Numbered from the stretch's first letter, positions 44,662-53,694 are shown. The stretch is DNA of 64,000 bases from Phenylobacterium sp. (GCF_030697925.1 NZ_JAUYOJ010000013.1:39223-103222), one strand, 5' to 3'. Program-made: numbers and translations. The notes: generated by a model from the sequence alone, not told the origin.

Positions 44662-45342
44662 ATGTTACGGTGGTTTGTCGTCGTCCTGGCGGTCTCGTTA
44701 GGCTCGCCGGCCCTCGCCGCGGTGTGCGCGCCGCAGAACATGGTGCGCGTGGGCTCGGTCAACGCGACGCCGGGTCTCGACCCCGCCTCGCCCTTGGCTA
44801 GGCCGCGCATGGTCCACCGGTTGGGCGGGTTGTTCGCGCGGATCGACGAGGGCCCCGATCCCGCCAACAGCATGCACCGCGTGACCGTGATCCGCGAGCC
44901 GGACATCTGGATCGTCAACCGGTTCTCGAAGACCGGGCAGCACGTGCAGGACCCGGGTCCGGTGTTCGAAGTCCGCGCGCCGCTCTTCCAGGGCCCGGAT
45001 CTGCCGACCCTGTTCCGGGAACTGGAACTGGGCTGCGAGCTCGATTTCATCGATGCCTACGCGCCGACGCCGCAGGCCAAGGTGGTCGTCGGCGGCGCGA
45101 AGCTGGTCCGGCACCAGATGACCATCGGCGCGCAGCGGATCGAGTTCCTGGTGCGTCCGCCCGCCGCCCGCGGCGCGACACGAAAGGTCTATTCCGTCGG
45201 ACTTTACGTGAATGACCAGCCGAAATCGGTGATCCGCTACCTGACCTATGAGATCGGCCTGCCGGCCGACATGTCGCTTTTCGAACGGCCCAAGGGCTTC
45301 AACTTCACCCAGGCGCCAGCGCCTGCGCCGTCAAAACCCTAG
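44662..45342 (+). CDS. Secreted protein of unknown function
   Basis: This 226-residue product starts at 44662 with a clear signal peptide (MLRWFVVVLAVSLGSPALAA), so it is periplasmic or exported. The mature part has two cysteines (VCAPQN and ELGCELDF), MHRVTVIREPDIWIVNRFS and a beta-rich C-terminal half ending in a Pro/Ala tail. Relatives are probably restricted to Caulobacterales, but I recognise no domain. The stop is shared as CTAG with the convergent erpA gene. Confidence 0.75.
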   Translation: MLRWFVVVLAVSLGSPALAAVCAPQNMVRVGSVNATPGLDPASPLARPRMVHRLGGLFARIDEGPDPANSMHRVTVIREPDIWIVNRFSKTGQHVQDPGPVFEVRAPLFQGPDLPTLFRELELGCELDFIDAYAPTPQAKVVVGGAKLVRHQMTIGAQRIEFLVRPPAARGATRKVYSVGLYVNDQPKSVIRYLTYEIGLPADMSLFERPKGFNFTQAPAPAPSKP

Positions 45343-45671
45343 ATGGAGAAGCTGACGCCGCAGCCGCAGCTGGACTTGGCGTTGGGGTTGCGGACCTTGA
45401 ACTCGGCGCCGGCCAACTCGTCGACATAGTCGATCTCCGAGCCCTTCAGCAGCACCAGGGACATCTCGTCCACCAGGGCCGCGGCGCCGTCGCGTTCGAT
45501 CCGCAGGTCGTCGGGCTGGGCTTCATCCACCAGGTCGAACTGGTACTGGAAGCCTGAACAGCCGCCTCCCTCGACAGCGACGCGCAGCATCACGGGCCGG
45601 CCCTCGGCCGCGCCGAGATCGTGCAGCCGCTTGGCGGCGGCGGGGGACAGGGTCAGGTCGGTTGTGGTCAT
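45339..45671 (-). CDS. erpA: Iron-sulfur cluster insertion protein (A-type carrier)
   Basis: This 110-residue HesB/IscA-family protein carries the three conserved cysteines, one in [11 protein letters not shown] and two in the C-terminal [11 protein letters not shown]. It transfers Fe-S clusters to apoproteins. ErpA is the usual alphaproteobacterial assignment for a stand-alone copy of this length; IscA/SufA cannot be excluded. It is divergent from the dGTPase gene, 79 bases away, an arrangement common in alphaproteobacteria. Confidence 0.85.
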   Translation of the reverse strand: MTTTDLTLSPAAAKRLHDLGAAEGRPVMLRVAVEGGGCSGFQYQFDLVDEAQPDDLRIERDGAAALVDEMSLVLLKGSEIDYVDELAGAEFKVRNPNAKSSCGCGVSFSI

Positions 45672-45750
45672 GACTTTGGCAAACCTTTGCCCTGCCTATA
45701 TGAGTTCGCCAAGGGCTTCCACCAAGGGGCCGGCTTCACGCAGAGACAAC

Positions 45751-46917
45751 ATGGTCGCCCGCGCTCCCTACGCCGAAGACGCCGCCCTGTCGCTGGGGCG
45801 CAAGATCGCCGAGCCCGAGAGCCGCACCCGCACGCCGTTCGCCCGCGATCGCGACCGCATCATCCACGCCACCGCCTTCCGCCGGCTAAAGGAGAAGACC
45901 CAGGTCTTCGTGGCCCACGAGGGCGACCACTTCCGCACCCGCCTGACACATTCCCTCGAGGTGGCCCAGGTGGCCCGCTCACTGGCCACGGCCCTGGGGC
46001 TTGAGCCCGACCTCGCCGAAACCATCGCGCTCGCCCACGACCTCGGCCATCCGCCCTTCGGCCACGCGGGGGAAGATGAGCTGCAGGTGCAGATGGAGCG
46101 GTTCGGCGGCTTCGACCACAACGTGCAGACATTCCGGGTCGTCACCAAGCTGGAGCGCCGCTACCCGCGCTGGGACGGCCTCAACCTCACCTGGGAAACC
46201 CTGGAAGGCGTGATCAAGCACAACGGACCGGTGACCGAGAAGCTGGACCGGCCGTCCTGGAAGGCGATCACCGAGTTCGACGCCGAATACGACCTGGGTC
46301 TCGGGACCTGGGCCTCGGCGGAGGCCCAGGTCGCCGCGCTGGCCGACGACATCGCCTATAACAATCACGACGTCGACGACGGGGTGCAGGCGGGCCTCTT
46401 CGAGCTCAAGGAACTGCTGGACGTGCCGCTGATCGGGCCGACCCTGGCCGGGGTCTACAAGGACTATCCCGACCTCGATCCGGGCATCGTCCGCCTTGAG
46501 GCGGTGCGCCGGATGATCGGGGCCATGGTCGAGGACGTGCTGGCCGAGACCAATCGTCGCGCCGCGGCGTCCAAGGTCTCCTCCGCCGAGGAGGTGCGCA
46601 ATCTCGACCATGCCCTGGTGGCCTTTTCCCGCGACATGCTGGAGGATCTGGGGCGCCTGCGCGAATTCCTGATGAGCCGGATGTACCGCCACTGGAAGGT
46701 CAATCGCACGCGCAGCCAGGCCCGCCGTATTCTGGCCGAGATGTTCCAGTTGTTCATGGCCGAACCCGACGTCCTGCCGACGGAGTGGTTCGCCCGGTCG
46801 CAAAGCCGCGACGAGACCGGCCGCGCCCGGGTGGTGTGCGACTACATCGCCGGCATGACCGACCGCTACGCCATCGAAGAGCATCGCCGACTTTTCCACC
46901 TCGACGTCTGGAACTAG
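45751..46917 (+). CDS. dgt: Deoxyguanosinetriphosphate triphosphohydrolase-like protein
   Basis: This 388-residue HD-domain protein should hydrolyse dGTP or other dNTPs to nucleoside and triphosphate. The metal-binding residues are in [15 protein letters not shown] and [15 protein letters not shown], with a later Asp in [17 protein letters not shown]. The length fits the short (type 2) dgt-like family. The start at 45751 is chosen over upstream Mets of the same frame because the family starts close to [16 protein letters not shown]. It precedes the SPOR gene by 94 bases. Confidence 0.92.
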   Translation: MVARAPYAEDAALSLGRKIAEPESRTRTPFARDRDRIIHATAFRRLKEKTQVFVAHEGDHFRTRLTHSLEVAQVARSLATALGLEPDLAETIALAHDLGHPPFGHAGEDELQVQMERFGGFDHNVQTFRVVTKLERRYPRWDGLNLTWETLEGVIKHNGPVTEKLDRPSWKAITEFDAEYDLGLGTWASAEAQVAALADDIAYNNHDVDDGVQAGLFELKELLDVPLIGPTLAGVYKDYPDLDPGIVRLEAVRRMIGAMVEDVLAETNRRAAASKVSSAEEVRNLDHALVAFSRDMLEDLGRLREFLMSRMYRHWKVNRTRSQARRILAEMFQLFMAEPDVLPTEWFARSQSRDETGRARVVCDYIAGMTDRYAIEEHRRLFHLDVWN

Positions 46918-47011
46918 CTGTTCCGAAAGGTTCGGAGTCGGGTCGCCTTCGGTAGACTGATCCGAAACCGGGCGCGATTCGCGACCCGGCCGAGACTATT
47001 CGAGGCCTTCG

Positions 47012-47827
47012 ATGTCCGATCCCGACCGCGGCGCCTACGCCCCCCCGACCGACGCACCGTTGAGTTTCGACGCGCGCCAGCCCGTGCGGGGATCCAAGCC
47101 GGCGCCCCTGATGCTGATCATCAGCGCCATCGTGCTGATCCTGCTGGTGATCGCCATCGTGCTGTTCTACCGCTCCGGCGTCCGCGAGGCCGGCGCGCCG
47201 CCGCAGACCGTGGGCGCGCCGCTGGGCGAGCTGAAGGCCCCGCCGCCCGCCGAGGCCCAGCCCACTGATCCGGCGGCGGGACTACAGATCTATCGCGCCG
47301 AGGACGGCCCGCCCGACACCGCTGGCCCCACCTTCATCGATCCTCCGGAGGCGCCGCAGCCGCGTCCCGAGGCCGTGGTCATCCAGCCGCCGCCGAAACC
47401 CGCGCCGAGCTTGCCGGTGACCTCCGGCCCCGTGGCCGCCCTGCCGTCGGCGCCCGCATTGAAGCCCGCCATCGCCCCGCCGCCGCCGGCCCCAGCGCCC
47501 AAGGCCGCGGCTCCGGCGCCCAAGGTCGTCGCGGTCGCGCCGCCGCCAAAGGCCGCCGCGCCCGCGCCCAAGCCCGCCGCCACGACGGGAGGGGCCGCCG
47601 TCCAGATCGGCGCCTTCTCGTCCCAGGCCTTGGCCGACAAGGGTTGGAACGACGCGGCCAAGGTCGCGCCGAGCCTCGCCGCCGGGAAGGGCAAGCGCGT
47701 CGAGCAGATCCAAAAGGACGGCTCGACCCTGTTCCGCACCACCGTCACCGGCTTCGCCTCCCGCCAGGCGGCGACGGATTTCTGCAATCAACTCAAGGCC
47801 GCGGGCAAGAACTGCTTCGTGAGATAG
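47012..47827 (+). CDS. SPOR-domain membrane protein
   Basis: This 271-residue protein has a short cytoplasmic N-terminus, one membrane helix (LMLIISAIVLILLVIAIVLF, about residues 34-53), a long Pro/Ala-rich periplasmic linker and a C-terminal SPOR domain (AAVQIGAFSSQALADKGW to the end). SPOR domains bind denuded peptidoglycan glycans at division sites. It overlaps nagZ by one base, so envelope remodelling is the shared theme. Confidence 0.88.
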   Translation: MSDPDRGAYAPPTDAPLSFDARQPVRGSKPAPLMLIISAIVLILLVIAIVLFYRSGVREAGAPPQTVGAPLGELKAPPPAEAQPTDPAAGLQIYRAEDGPPDTAGPTFIDPPEAPQPRPEAVVIQPPPKPAPSLPVTSGPVAALPSAPALKPAIAPPPPAPAPKAAAPAPKVVAVAPPPKAAAPAPKPAATTGGAAVQIGAFSSQALADKGWNDAAKVAPSLAAGKGKRVEQIQKDGSTLFRTTVTGFASRQAATDFCNQLKAAGKNCFVR

Positions 47828-48849
47828 TGACCAGCGCGTCGATCCTCGGCTGTTCCGGCAAGGTCCTCTCCCGGGAGGAGAGGGCCTTCTTCGGCGACGT
47901 CGCGCCCTGGGGGTTCATCCTCTTCGCGCGCAATATCGAGAGCCCGGACCAGGTGCGTCGCCTAGTCGACGATCTGCGCGCCACGGTCGATCGTCCCGAC
48001 GCCCCGGTGCTGATCGACCAGGAGGGCGGACGCGTACAGCGCCTGGGCCCGCCGCACTGGCGGCGCTATCCGCCGGGCCGCGCCTATGGCGAGCTGCCGG
48101 CCAATGACCCCCTGCTGGGCCGCGAGATCGCCCGCCTGGGCGCGCGCCTATTGGCCCATGACCTGTCCGCCCTCGGCATCAATGTCGACTGCCTGCCCGT
48201 GCTGGACGTGCCGGTGGAGGGCGCCCACGCGGTGATCGGCGATCGCGCCTATGCCCGCACCCCCGAGGGGGTGGCCGTCCTGGGGCGGGCGGGCTGCGAG
48301 GGCCTGATCGCCGGCGGGGTGCTGCCGGTGATCAAGCACATCCCCGGTCACGGCCGCGCCATGGCCGACAGCCACCTGGACCTGCCCGTGGTGGACGCCG
48401 CCTATGAAGAACTCGAAGCCCGCGACTTCGCGCCGTTCAGGATGCTGTCGGACATGCCGATGGCGATGACCGCCCACCTGGTCTACGCGGCGATCGATCC
48501 GAAGCGGCCCGCCACCACCTCGAAGACGGTCATGCGCGAGGTGATCCGCGGGGCCATCGGCTTCGACGGCCTGGTGATGAGCGACGACCTCTCGATGAAG
48601 GCCCTGGGCGGCGGTTTCGCGGATCGGGCGCGGGCGGCCCTGGCCGCCGGCTGCGACGTGGTCCTGCACTGCAACGGCGACATGGCCGAGATGAAGGCGG
48701 TGGCTTCCGGGACCAAGGCGCTGGCGGGCCAGGCCCTGCGCCGCGCCAAGGCCGCCCTCGGGCGCGTCGCCCGGTCGCCGGAGCCGTTCGATGTGCGGGA
48801 AGCCCGCGCCCGCTTCGACGCCGCCTTCGAGGGTCGGTGGGCGGCATGA
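47827..48849 (+). CDS. nagZ: Beta-N-acetylhexosaminidase NagZ (GH3)
   Basis: NagZ removes GlcNAc from anhydromuropeptides in cell-wall recycling. The 340-residue protein has DQEGGRVQRLGPPHW, the family signature KHIPGHGRAMADSHLDLPVVD with the catalytic His/Asp pair, and the nucleophile Asp in GLVMSDDLSMKAL. It starts with GTG at 47827, sharing a base with the SPOR stop codon (TAGTG). Its stop overlaps scpA as ATGA. Confidence 0.94.
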   Translation: MTSASILGCSGKVLSREERAFFGDVAPWGFILFARNIESPDQVRRLVDDLRATVDRPDAPVLIDQEGGRVQRLGPPHWRRYPPGRAYGELPANDPLLGREIARLGARLLAHDLSALGINVDCLPVLDVPVEGAHAVIGDRAYARTPEGVAVLGRAGCEGLIAGGVLPVIKHIPGHGRAMADSHLDLPVVDAAYEELEARDFAPFRMLSDMPMAMTAHLVYAAIDPKRPATTSKTVMREVIRGAIGFDGLVMSDDLSMKALGGGFADRARAALAAGCDVVLHCNGDMAEMKAVASGTKALAGQALRRAKAALGRVARSPEPFDVREARARFDAAFEGRWAA

Positions 48850-49652
48850 GCAACACCTTCCAGCCCAATCTCGACTTCGAGGCCGCCGCCACCGCCGCCG
48901 AGGATGGCGAGGCCCTGATCATCGACCTGGACGGCTATGAAGGGCCGCTTCACGTGCTGCTGGCCCTGGCGCGGACCCAGAAGGTCGACCTGATGCAGCT
49001 GTCGATCCTGAAGCTGGCCGAGCAGTACCTGTCCTTCGTCCAGCAGGCCCGGAAGGTGCGCTTTTCCCTGGCCGCCGATTATCTGGTGATGGCCTCGTGG
49101 CTGGCCTATCTGAAGTCGCGCCTGTTGCTGCCCAAGCCCGACCGCCCCAAGGCCGAGGAGCCGCCAGCCGAGGAGATGGCCGCACAGCTCGCCTTCCGCC
49201 TGGCCAAGCTGGACGCCATGCGCAAAGCCTCCGAGGAGCTGCGTGACCGGCCCAAGCTGCGCCAGGAGGTCTTCGTGCGCGGCGACCCCGAGGCCATCAA
49301 GGTGATTCCGTCCGCCCGGCTGGAAGGCGACCTCTACGGCCTGATGAGCGCCTATATCGACCAGCGCCGCAAGGAACAGGGCCGCCACTACACACCCCGC
49401 GCACCCCAGGCCTATCCGCTGGAGGACGCGCGCGACCGCCTGCGCCACATGCTGCCCGACCTGGACCGCTGGACCCCGCTGTCGGGCGTCGCCCCGCTCA
49501 AGCCCTCGGGCGAGGGGCCGAGCCAGGCCTCCTATACCGCCTCGACCCTCTCGGCCGGCCTGGAGCTGGTCAAGGAAGGCGCCATGGAGGTCCGCCAGAT
49601 GGAGGCCTTCGCCGACCTCTATCTGCGCGCCCGCAAGCGAGCCGCCGCATGA
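48846..49652 (+). CDS. scpA: Segregation and condensation protein A (kleisin)
   Basis: ScpA is the kleisin that bridges SMC heads in the SMC-ScpAB complex for chromosome segregation. The 268-residue protein has the N-terminal signature LDGYEGPLHVLLALARTQKVDL and AEQYLSFVQQA, an all-helical middle and a C-terminal winged helix (SAGLELVKEGAMEVRQMEAF). It overlaps nagZ and scpB by four bases each (ATGA), showing translational coupling. Confidence 0.93.
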   Translation: MSNTFQPNLDFEAAATAAEDGEALIIDLDGYEGPLHVLLALARTQKVDLMQLSILKLAEQYLSFVQQARKVRFSLAADYLVMASWLAYLKSRLLLPKPDRPKAEEPPAEEMAAQLAFRLAKLDAMRKASEELRDRPKLRQEVFVRGDPEAIKVIPSARLEGDLYGLMSAYIDQRRKEQGRHYTPRAPQAYPLEDARDRLRHMLPDLDRWTPLSGVAPLKPSGEGPSQASYTASTLSAGLELVKEGAMEVRQMEAFADLYLRARKRAAA

Positions 49653-50293
49653 CCAGCGCCACCGAACGCCAGGTCGAGGCGCTGCTGTTCGCCGCCGCCG
49701 GCCCGCTCAGCCTGGACGACCTGGCCAAGCGGCTGCCGGAGGGCTCCGACATCGAGGCCGCCATCGCCGCCCTGCAGAAGACCTATGAGGGGCGCGGGGT
49801 GGAACTGGCCTGCGTGGCCGACCGCTGGCGGTTCCAGACCGCCGCCGACCTGGCGTTCCTGATGACTGAGGAGCGCGAGGAGCCCCGGCGGCTCTCCAAG
49901 GCCGCCCAGGAGACCCTGGCGATCATCGCCTACCACCAGCCGGTGACCCGGGCCGAGATCGAGGCCGTGCGTGGGGTGCAGGCCAGCCGCGGCACCCTCG
50001 ACGTGCTGCTGGAGCTCAGCCTGGTGCGGATGCGTGGCCGCCGCCGCACGCCGGGACGTCCGGTCACCTACGGCACCACCGACGCCTTCCTCGAGCATTA
50101 TGGGCTGGCCAGCCTGGCCGATCTGCCCGGCGCGGCCGACATGCGCGCCGCCGGCCTGCTCAGCCTCGACCTGCCGCCGGACTTCGCTGTGCCCGCGCCC
50201 GGCGTGGGGATTCCGGATGAGGATCCGTTGGACGACGGCGAGGCGCCCGAATTTCATACAGATTTCCTGGGTCAGGAAGAGCCGGGGCGTTAG
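49649..50293 (+). CDS. scpB: Segregation and condensation protein B
   Basis: ScpB forms a dimer of tandem winged helices that binds ScpA. The 214-residue protein has EALLFAAAGPLSLDDLAKRL, LSKAAQETLAIIAYHQPVTR, EIEAVRGVQASRGTLDVLLE and a variable acidic C-terminus after GTTDAFLEHYGL. It overlaps scpA by four bases. tatA follows after a 100-base gap. Confidence 0.94.
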   Translation: MTSATERQVEALLFAAAGPLSLDDLAKRLPEGSDIEAAIAALQKTYEGRGVELACVADRWRFQTAADLAFLMTEEREEPRRLSKAAQETLAIIAYHQPVTRAEIEAVRGVQASRGTLDVLLELSLVRMRGRRRTPGRPVTYGTTDAFLEHYGLASLADLPGAADMRAAGLLSLDLPPDFAVPAPGVGIPDEDPLDDGEAPEFHTDFLGQEEPGR

Positions 50294-50393
50294 GACGCGT
50301 TGGCGCTTTGCCACGCGACTGACTATATTCACGCCGAACGAAGGGCGGGCGCGCGGCCGGGGTCGGTCGCCGACGTGAAGGAGTTTTGTCGCC

Positions 50394-50597
50394 ATGGGCG
50401 CAATGAGTTGGATTCACTGGGTCATCGTCATCGCGGTGGTCGCGCTGCTGTTCGGCGGCCGCGGCAAGCTGTCGGGGATCATGGGCGACGCCGCCAAGGG
50501 CATCCGGGCCTTCCGCGACGGGCTGAAGGACGAGCCGACGACGGCCGACGCCTCCAAGCCCCTGCCGAAGACCGAGAAGGACGAAGCCCGCGGCTGA
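50394..50597 (+). CDS. tatA: Twin-arginine translocase subunit TatA
   Basis: TatA polymerises to form the passage for folded proteins in the Tat pathway. The 67-residue protein has one N-terminal membrane helix ([17 protein letters not shown]), an [13 protein letters not shown] hinge and amphipathic helix, and a charged tail. The start at 50394 follows AAGGAG. A strong hairpin separates it from tatB. Confidence 0.95.
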   Translation: MGAMSWIHWVIVIAVVALLFGGRGKLSGIMGDAAKGIRAFRDGLKDEPTTADASKPLPKTEKDEARG

Positions 50598-50619
50598 TCG
50601 GGCGGGATCCGCAGAAATC

Positions 50620-50647
50620 GCCCGCGCCGGTCTTGATCGGCGCGGGC
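50620..50647 (+). terminator. Strong hairpin between tatA and tatB
   Basis: GCCCGCGCCG and CGGCGCGGGC form a perfect 10-base-pair stem with an 8-base loop, followed by TTACTTGTTTA. An upstream CGGGCG (from 50599) could pair with CGCCCG at 50619-50624 instead and compete with it. It could cause partial termination, giving more tatA than tatB/tatC message. Confidence 0.6.
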
Positions 50648-50669
50648 TTACTTGTTTAGGCGACGTCTG

Positions 50670-51167
50670 ATGCTACCCGAAGTCGGCGGTTTGGAACTCC
50701 TGGTCATCGCCGCGGTCGCCCTGATCGTGGTGGGTCCCAAGGACCTGCCCCTCATGCTGCGTAAACTGGGCCAGTTCACCGCCAAGCTGCGGGGCATGGC
50801 CAACGAGTTCCGCGCCAGTTTCGACGAGATGGCCCGCCAGTCGGAGCTCGACGAACTGCGCAAGGAGGTCGAGGCCATGCGCAAGGGCCAGCTCACGGAG
50901 ACGACCGCGGCGATGGACGCGTCCAACGCCCAGGTCGACCAGGTCTTCAACGAGATCGGAAACAGCCTGCACGGCTCCGGCGTGAGCTTCTCGCCGGCCA
51001 CGGTCTCCGCGTCTGAGCCGGTCGAGATGACCCAGATCGTCGAGGAGGCCAAGCCGCGGGCCCGAAAGGCGGCGGCCAAGCCCAAGACGGCTGCGGTCGC
51101 CAAACCCAAGGCCGCGACCAAGACCGCCGCGCCGAGCAAGACCGCCAAGGCCGGAGCCAAGGCGTGA
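50670..51167 (+). CDS. tatB: Twin-arginine translocase subunit TatB
   Basis: TatB forms the receptor complex with TatC for twin-arginine signal peptides. The 165-residue protein has the N-terminal Glu-containing helix (MLPEVGGLELLVIAAVALIV), the VGPKDLPLMLRKLG hinge, a long amphipathic helix with FDEMARQSELDEL, and a Lys/Ala-rich tail. The ATG at 50670 gives the standard N-terminus, unlike the TTG at 50652. It overlaps tatC by four bases. Confidence 0.94.
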   Translation: MLPEVGGLELLVIAAVALIVVGPKDLPLMLRKLGQFTAKLRGMANEFRASFDEMARQSELDELRKEVEAMRKGQLTETTAAMDASNAQVDQVFNEIGNSLHGSGVSFSPATVSASEPVEMTQIVEEAKPRARKAAAKPKTAAVAKPKAATKTAAPSKTAKAGAKA

Positions 51168-52090
51168 CCGATTCCTATGACGACGAGATCGAAGCCTCGC
51201 GCGCGCCGCTGCTCGATCATCTGGTCGAGCTGCGATCGCGGCTGATCATCTGCGTCGCCGCCTTGCTGGTCGGCTTCGCGGTCTGCTTCGGCTTTTCGGA
51301 GCCGATCTACCGGTTCCTGCTGCACCCCTTCGCCATCGCCTCCCAACTCCTGGCCGCCGAACAGGTGGCCCACGCCGAACAGGCGGGCGGCTTCGACATC
51401 GTGAAGTTTTTCGCCGGCACGCGGGACCTGTTCCTGGCCCTGGCGGGCGCGCGCGAGGTCCCGGCCTCGGCGGAGGGCGACAAGCTCAACCTGATCTTCA
51501 CCGCCCCGCTGGAGTTCTTCTTCACCAAGCTGAAGCTGGCCGGGTTCGGGGCGGTGGTCCTGACCTTCCCGGTCCTGGCCTGGCAGGTCTACGGCTTCGT
51601 GGCGCCGGGCCTCTACAAGCGCGAGCGCAAGGCCTTCGTGCCGTTCCTGCTGGCCTCGCCGACCCTGTTCCTGATGGGGGCTGGTCTGGTCTATTACATC
51701 ATCCTGCCGTTCGTTCTCTGGTTCTCGCTGAGCCAGCAGATCGTCGACGCCCAGGTCTCGGTCCAGCTTCTGCCCAAGGTCTCGGACTATCTCAGCCTGG
51801 TCACCACCCTGTTGCTGGCCTTCGGCCTCTGCTTCCAGCTGCCGGTGGTCCTGACCCTGCTGGGCATGGCTGGGATCGTCTCGTCCGACATGCTGAAGGC
51901 CGGGCGTCGCTACGCGATCGTGGCGGTCTTCGTGGTCGCCGCCGTGGTCACCCCGCCCGACCCGATCAGCCAGACCATGCTCGCCCTGCCGATCGTCCTG
52001 CTCTACGAGATCTCGATCTGGTGCGTGCGGCTCATCGAACGCGCCCGCCGCCGTGAGGACGAGGCGGGATCCGACATCGTTCCGGTCTAG
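51164..52090 (+). CDS. tatC: Twin-arginine translocase subunit TatC
   Basis: TatC is the six-helix membrane protein that binds Tat signal peptides. The 308-residue protein has LLDHLVELRSRLIICV at the N-terminus, TAPLEFFFTKLKLAGFGAVV, ERKAFVPFLLASPTLFLMG and TPPDPISQTMLALPIVLLYE. It starts with GTG at 51164 overlapping the tatB stop (GTGA). An internal stretch near residues 65-105 (QAGGFDIVKFFAGTRD) is longer than in E. coli TatC, as in other alphaproteobacteria. The Tat-dependent PLP enzyme at 37926 would use this system. Confidence 0.95.
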   Translation: MTDSYDDEIEASRAPLLDHLVELRSRLIICVAALLVGFAVCFGFSEPIYRFLLHPFAIASQLLAAEQVAHAEQAGGFDIVKFFAGTRDLFLALAGAREVPASAEGDKLNLIFTAPLEFFFTKLKLAGFGAVVLTFPVLAWQVYGFVAPGLYKRERKAFVPFLLASPTLFLMGAGLVYYIILPFVLWFSLSQQIVDAQVSVQLLPKVSDYLSLVTTLLLAFGLCFQLPVVLTLLGMAGIVSSDMLKAGRRYAIVAVFVVAAVVTPPDPISQTMLALPIVLLYEISIWCVRLIERARRREDEAGSDIVPV

Positions 52091-52100
52091 CGTCGCCCAA

Positions 52101-52247
52101 TTCCTCCCCCAGCGCGCAGCGCGATTTGGGGGAGGGGGACCGCCCCCGGGATCGACCGACGGTCGACCCGAGGACAGGCTCCGCGGTGGAGGGGGTGAAG
52201 CCCCAAGCAAGAGTCAAAGTCCCCCTCAGTCGGCCAATCGGCCGACA
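52101..52247. repeat. Palindromic extragenic element between tatC and serS
   Basis: The gap 52091-52341 holds nested inverted repeats: CCTCCCCCA with TGGGGGAGG (52103-52111/52127-52135), GAGGGGGAC with GTCCCCCTC (52132-52140/52219-52227), a TCGACCG/CGGTCGA palindrome, and GTCGGCC with GGCCGAC around a 4-base loop (52229-52246). Motifs of the CCTCCCCCAGCGC...GGGGGAGG type are repeated between genes in this bacterial group, from memory. It probably also ends the tat transcript. Confidence 0.7.
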
Positions 52248-52341
52248 GCTCGCCCATCTGGCCGCGGCACGGCCGCTAGGGCTTTCCCGCCAAGCCAACG
52301 CGCTCTAGAGAAAGCCGCCTAACCCCACCGACGGCGGACCC

Positions 52342-53694
52342 ATGCACGACATTCGAGCCATTCGCGAAAACCCCGAGCTTTACGAAAAAGCCTGGGCTGC
52401 GAAGGGCCGTTCCGGAGCCGCGGCCGAAGCCATCGCGCTGGACGCCAAGGTGCGCGCCGCCCAGGCCGCGCTGCAGGAGGCCCAGGCCGTCCGCAACAAC
52501 GCCTCCAAGCTCATCGGCCAGGCCAAGGCCAAGAAGGACGAGGCCGAGGCCCAGCGCCTGATGGGCGAGGTCGAGGCGGTCAAGGGCGTGCTGGTCGAGC
52601 AGGCCGAGGCCGAAAAGGTCGCGGCGGCCGAGCTCTTTGAGCTGCTGGCCAGTTTGCCGAACATCCCAGCGCCCGACGTGCCAATCGGCGCCGACGAGAA
52701 CGACAATGTCGAAGTCCGTCGCTGGAGCGAGCCCTTCGCTATCGCCAAGCCCAAGGACCATGTCGACCTCGGCGAGGGCCTGGGCCTGATGGACTTCGAG
52801 GCCGCCGCCCGCATGAGCGGCGCCCGCTTCGTCGTGCTGAAGGGCCAGCTGGCGCGGCTCGAGCGGGCGATCGGCCAGTTCATGATCGACATGCAGACCC
52901 GCGAGCACGGCTACACCGAGGTCTCGCCGCCCTTGATGGTGCGTAGCGAGGCGATGTTCGGCACCGGCCAACTTCCCAAGTTCTCCGACGACCAGTTCGT
53001 CGTGCTTCCAGGTCTCGAGGGGTTGGAGAAGCATAGAATTAGCGTGAGCGAACTGACGCTTGATCAGCTAGAGGCGATGCCCGAAATTCGCTGGCTGATC
53101 CCCACGGCCGAGGTCTCCCTGACCAATCTCGTGCGCGAGCAGATCACCCCGGAGGAAGAGCTGCCGCTGCGGCTGACCGCTCTGACCCCCAGCTTCCGGG
53201 CCGAGGCCGGCGCCTCTGGCCGGGACACCCGCGGCATGATCCGCCAGCACCAGTTCTACAAGGTCGAGCTGGTCTCGATCACCGCTCCGGACAAGTCCGA
53301 GGAGGAGCACGAACGCATGGTCGGCTGCGCCGAGGCGGTGCTGAAGGCGCTGGAGCTGCCCTTCCGCACCATGAAGCTCTGCAGCGGCGACATGGGCTTT
53401 TCGGCGCGCCGGACCTACGACCTCGAGGTCTGGTTGCCCTCGGAGGGCCGCTACCGCGAGATCAGCTCGTGCTCCAACTGCGGCGACTTCCAAGCCCGGC
53501 GCATGGACGCCCGTACCAAGGCCGCCGGCGAGAAGGGCACGCGCTACGTCCACACCCTCAACGGCTCGGGCCTGGCCGTCGGCCGGACCCTGGTGGCGGT
53601 CATGGAGAACTATCAGGACGAGAACGGCCGCATCGCCATTCCGCAGGCCCTGCACCCCTACCTGCCGGGCATGACCCACATCGGCGGGGTCTGA
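52342..53694 (+). CDS. serS: Seryl-tRNA synthetase
   Basis: SerRS charges tRNA-Ser with serine. The 450-residue class II enzyme has the N-terminal coiled-coil arm (about residues 27-100), [19 protein letters not shown], motif 2 ([29 protein letters not shown]), and motif 3 ([19 protein letters not shown]). Residues about 222-248, between [10 protein letters not shown] and LIPTAEV, are some 18 residues longer than in E. coli SerRS and use unusual codons (AGA, ATT, CTA, CTT, CAT, GAT). The rest is normal. surE overlaps the stop by one base. Confidence 0.95.
   Translation: MHDIRAIRENPELYEKAWAAKGRSGAAAEAIALDAKVRAAQAALQEAQAVRNNASKLIGQAKAKKDEAEAQRLMGEVEAVKGVLVEQAEAEKVAAAELFELLASLPNIPAPDVPIGADENDNVEVRRWSEPFAIAKPKDHVDLGEGLGLMDFEAAARMSGARFVVLKGQLARLERAIGQFMIDMQTREHGYTEVSPPLMVRSEAMFGTGQLPKFSDDQFVVLPGLEGLEKHRISVSELTLDQLEAMPEIRWLIPTAEVSLTNLVREQITPEEELPLRLTALTPSFRAEAGASGRDTRGMIRQHQFYKVELVSITAPDKSEEEHERMVGCAEAVLKALELPFRTMKLCSGDMGFSARRTYDLEVWLPSEGRYREISSCSNCGDFQARRMDARTKAAGEKGTRYVHTLNGSGLAVGRTLVAVMENYQDENGRIAIPQALHPYLPGMTHIGGV

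Noticed and set aside
47440..47600. Repetitive Pro/Ala/Lys codons as a possible DNA repeat or CRISPR-like array
   Set aside because: It is the low-complexity linker of the SPOR protein, with no regular repeat-spacer structure; no CRISPR array was found anywhere in the window.
52032..52322. Short open frames crossing the tatC-serS gap on both strands
   Set aside because: They run through the palindromic repeat, have no recognisable domain and are low-complexity.
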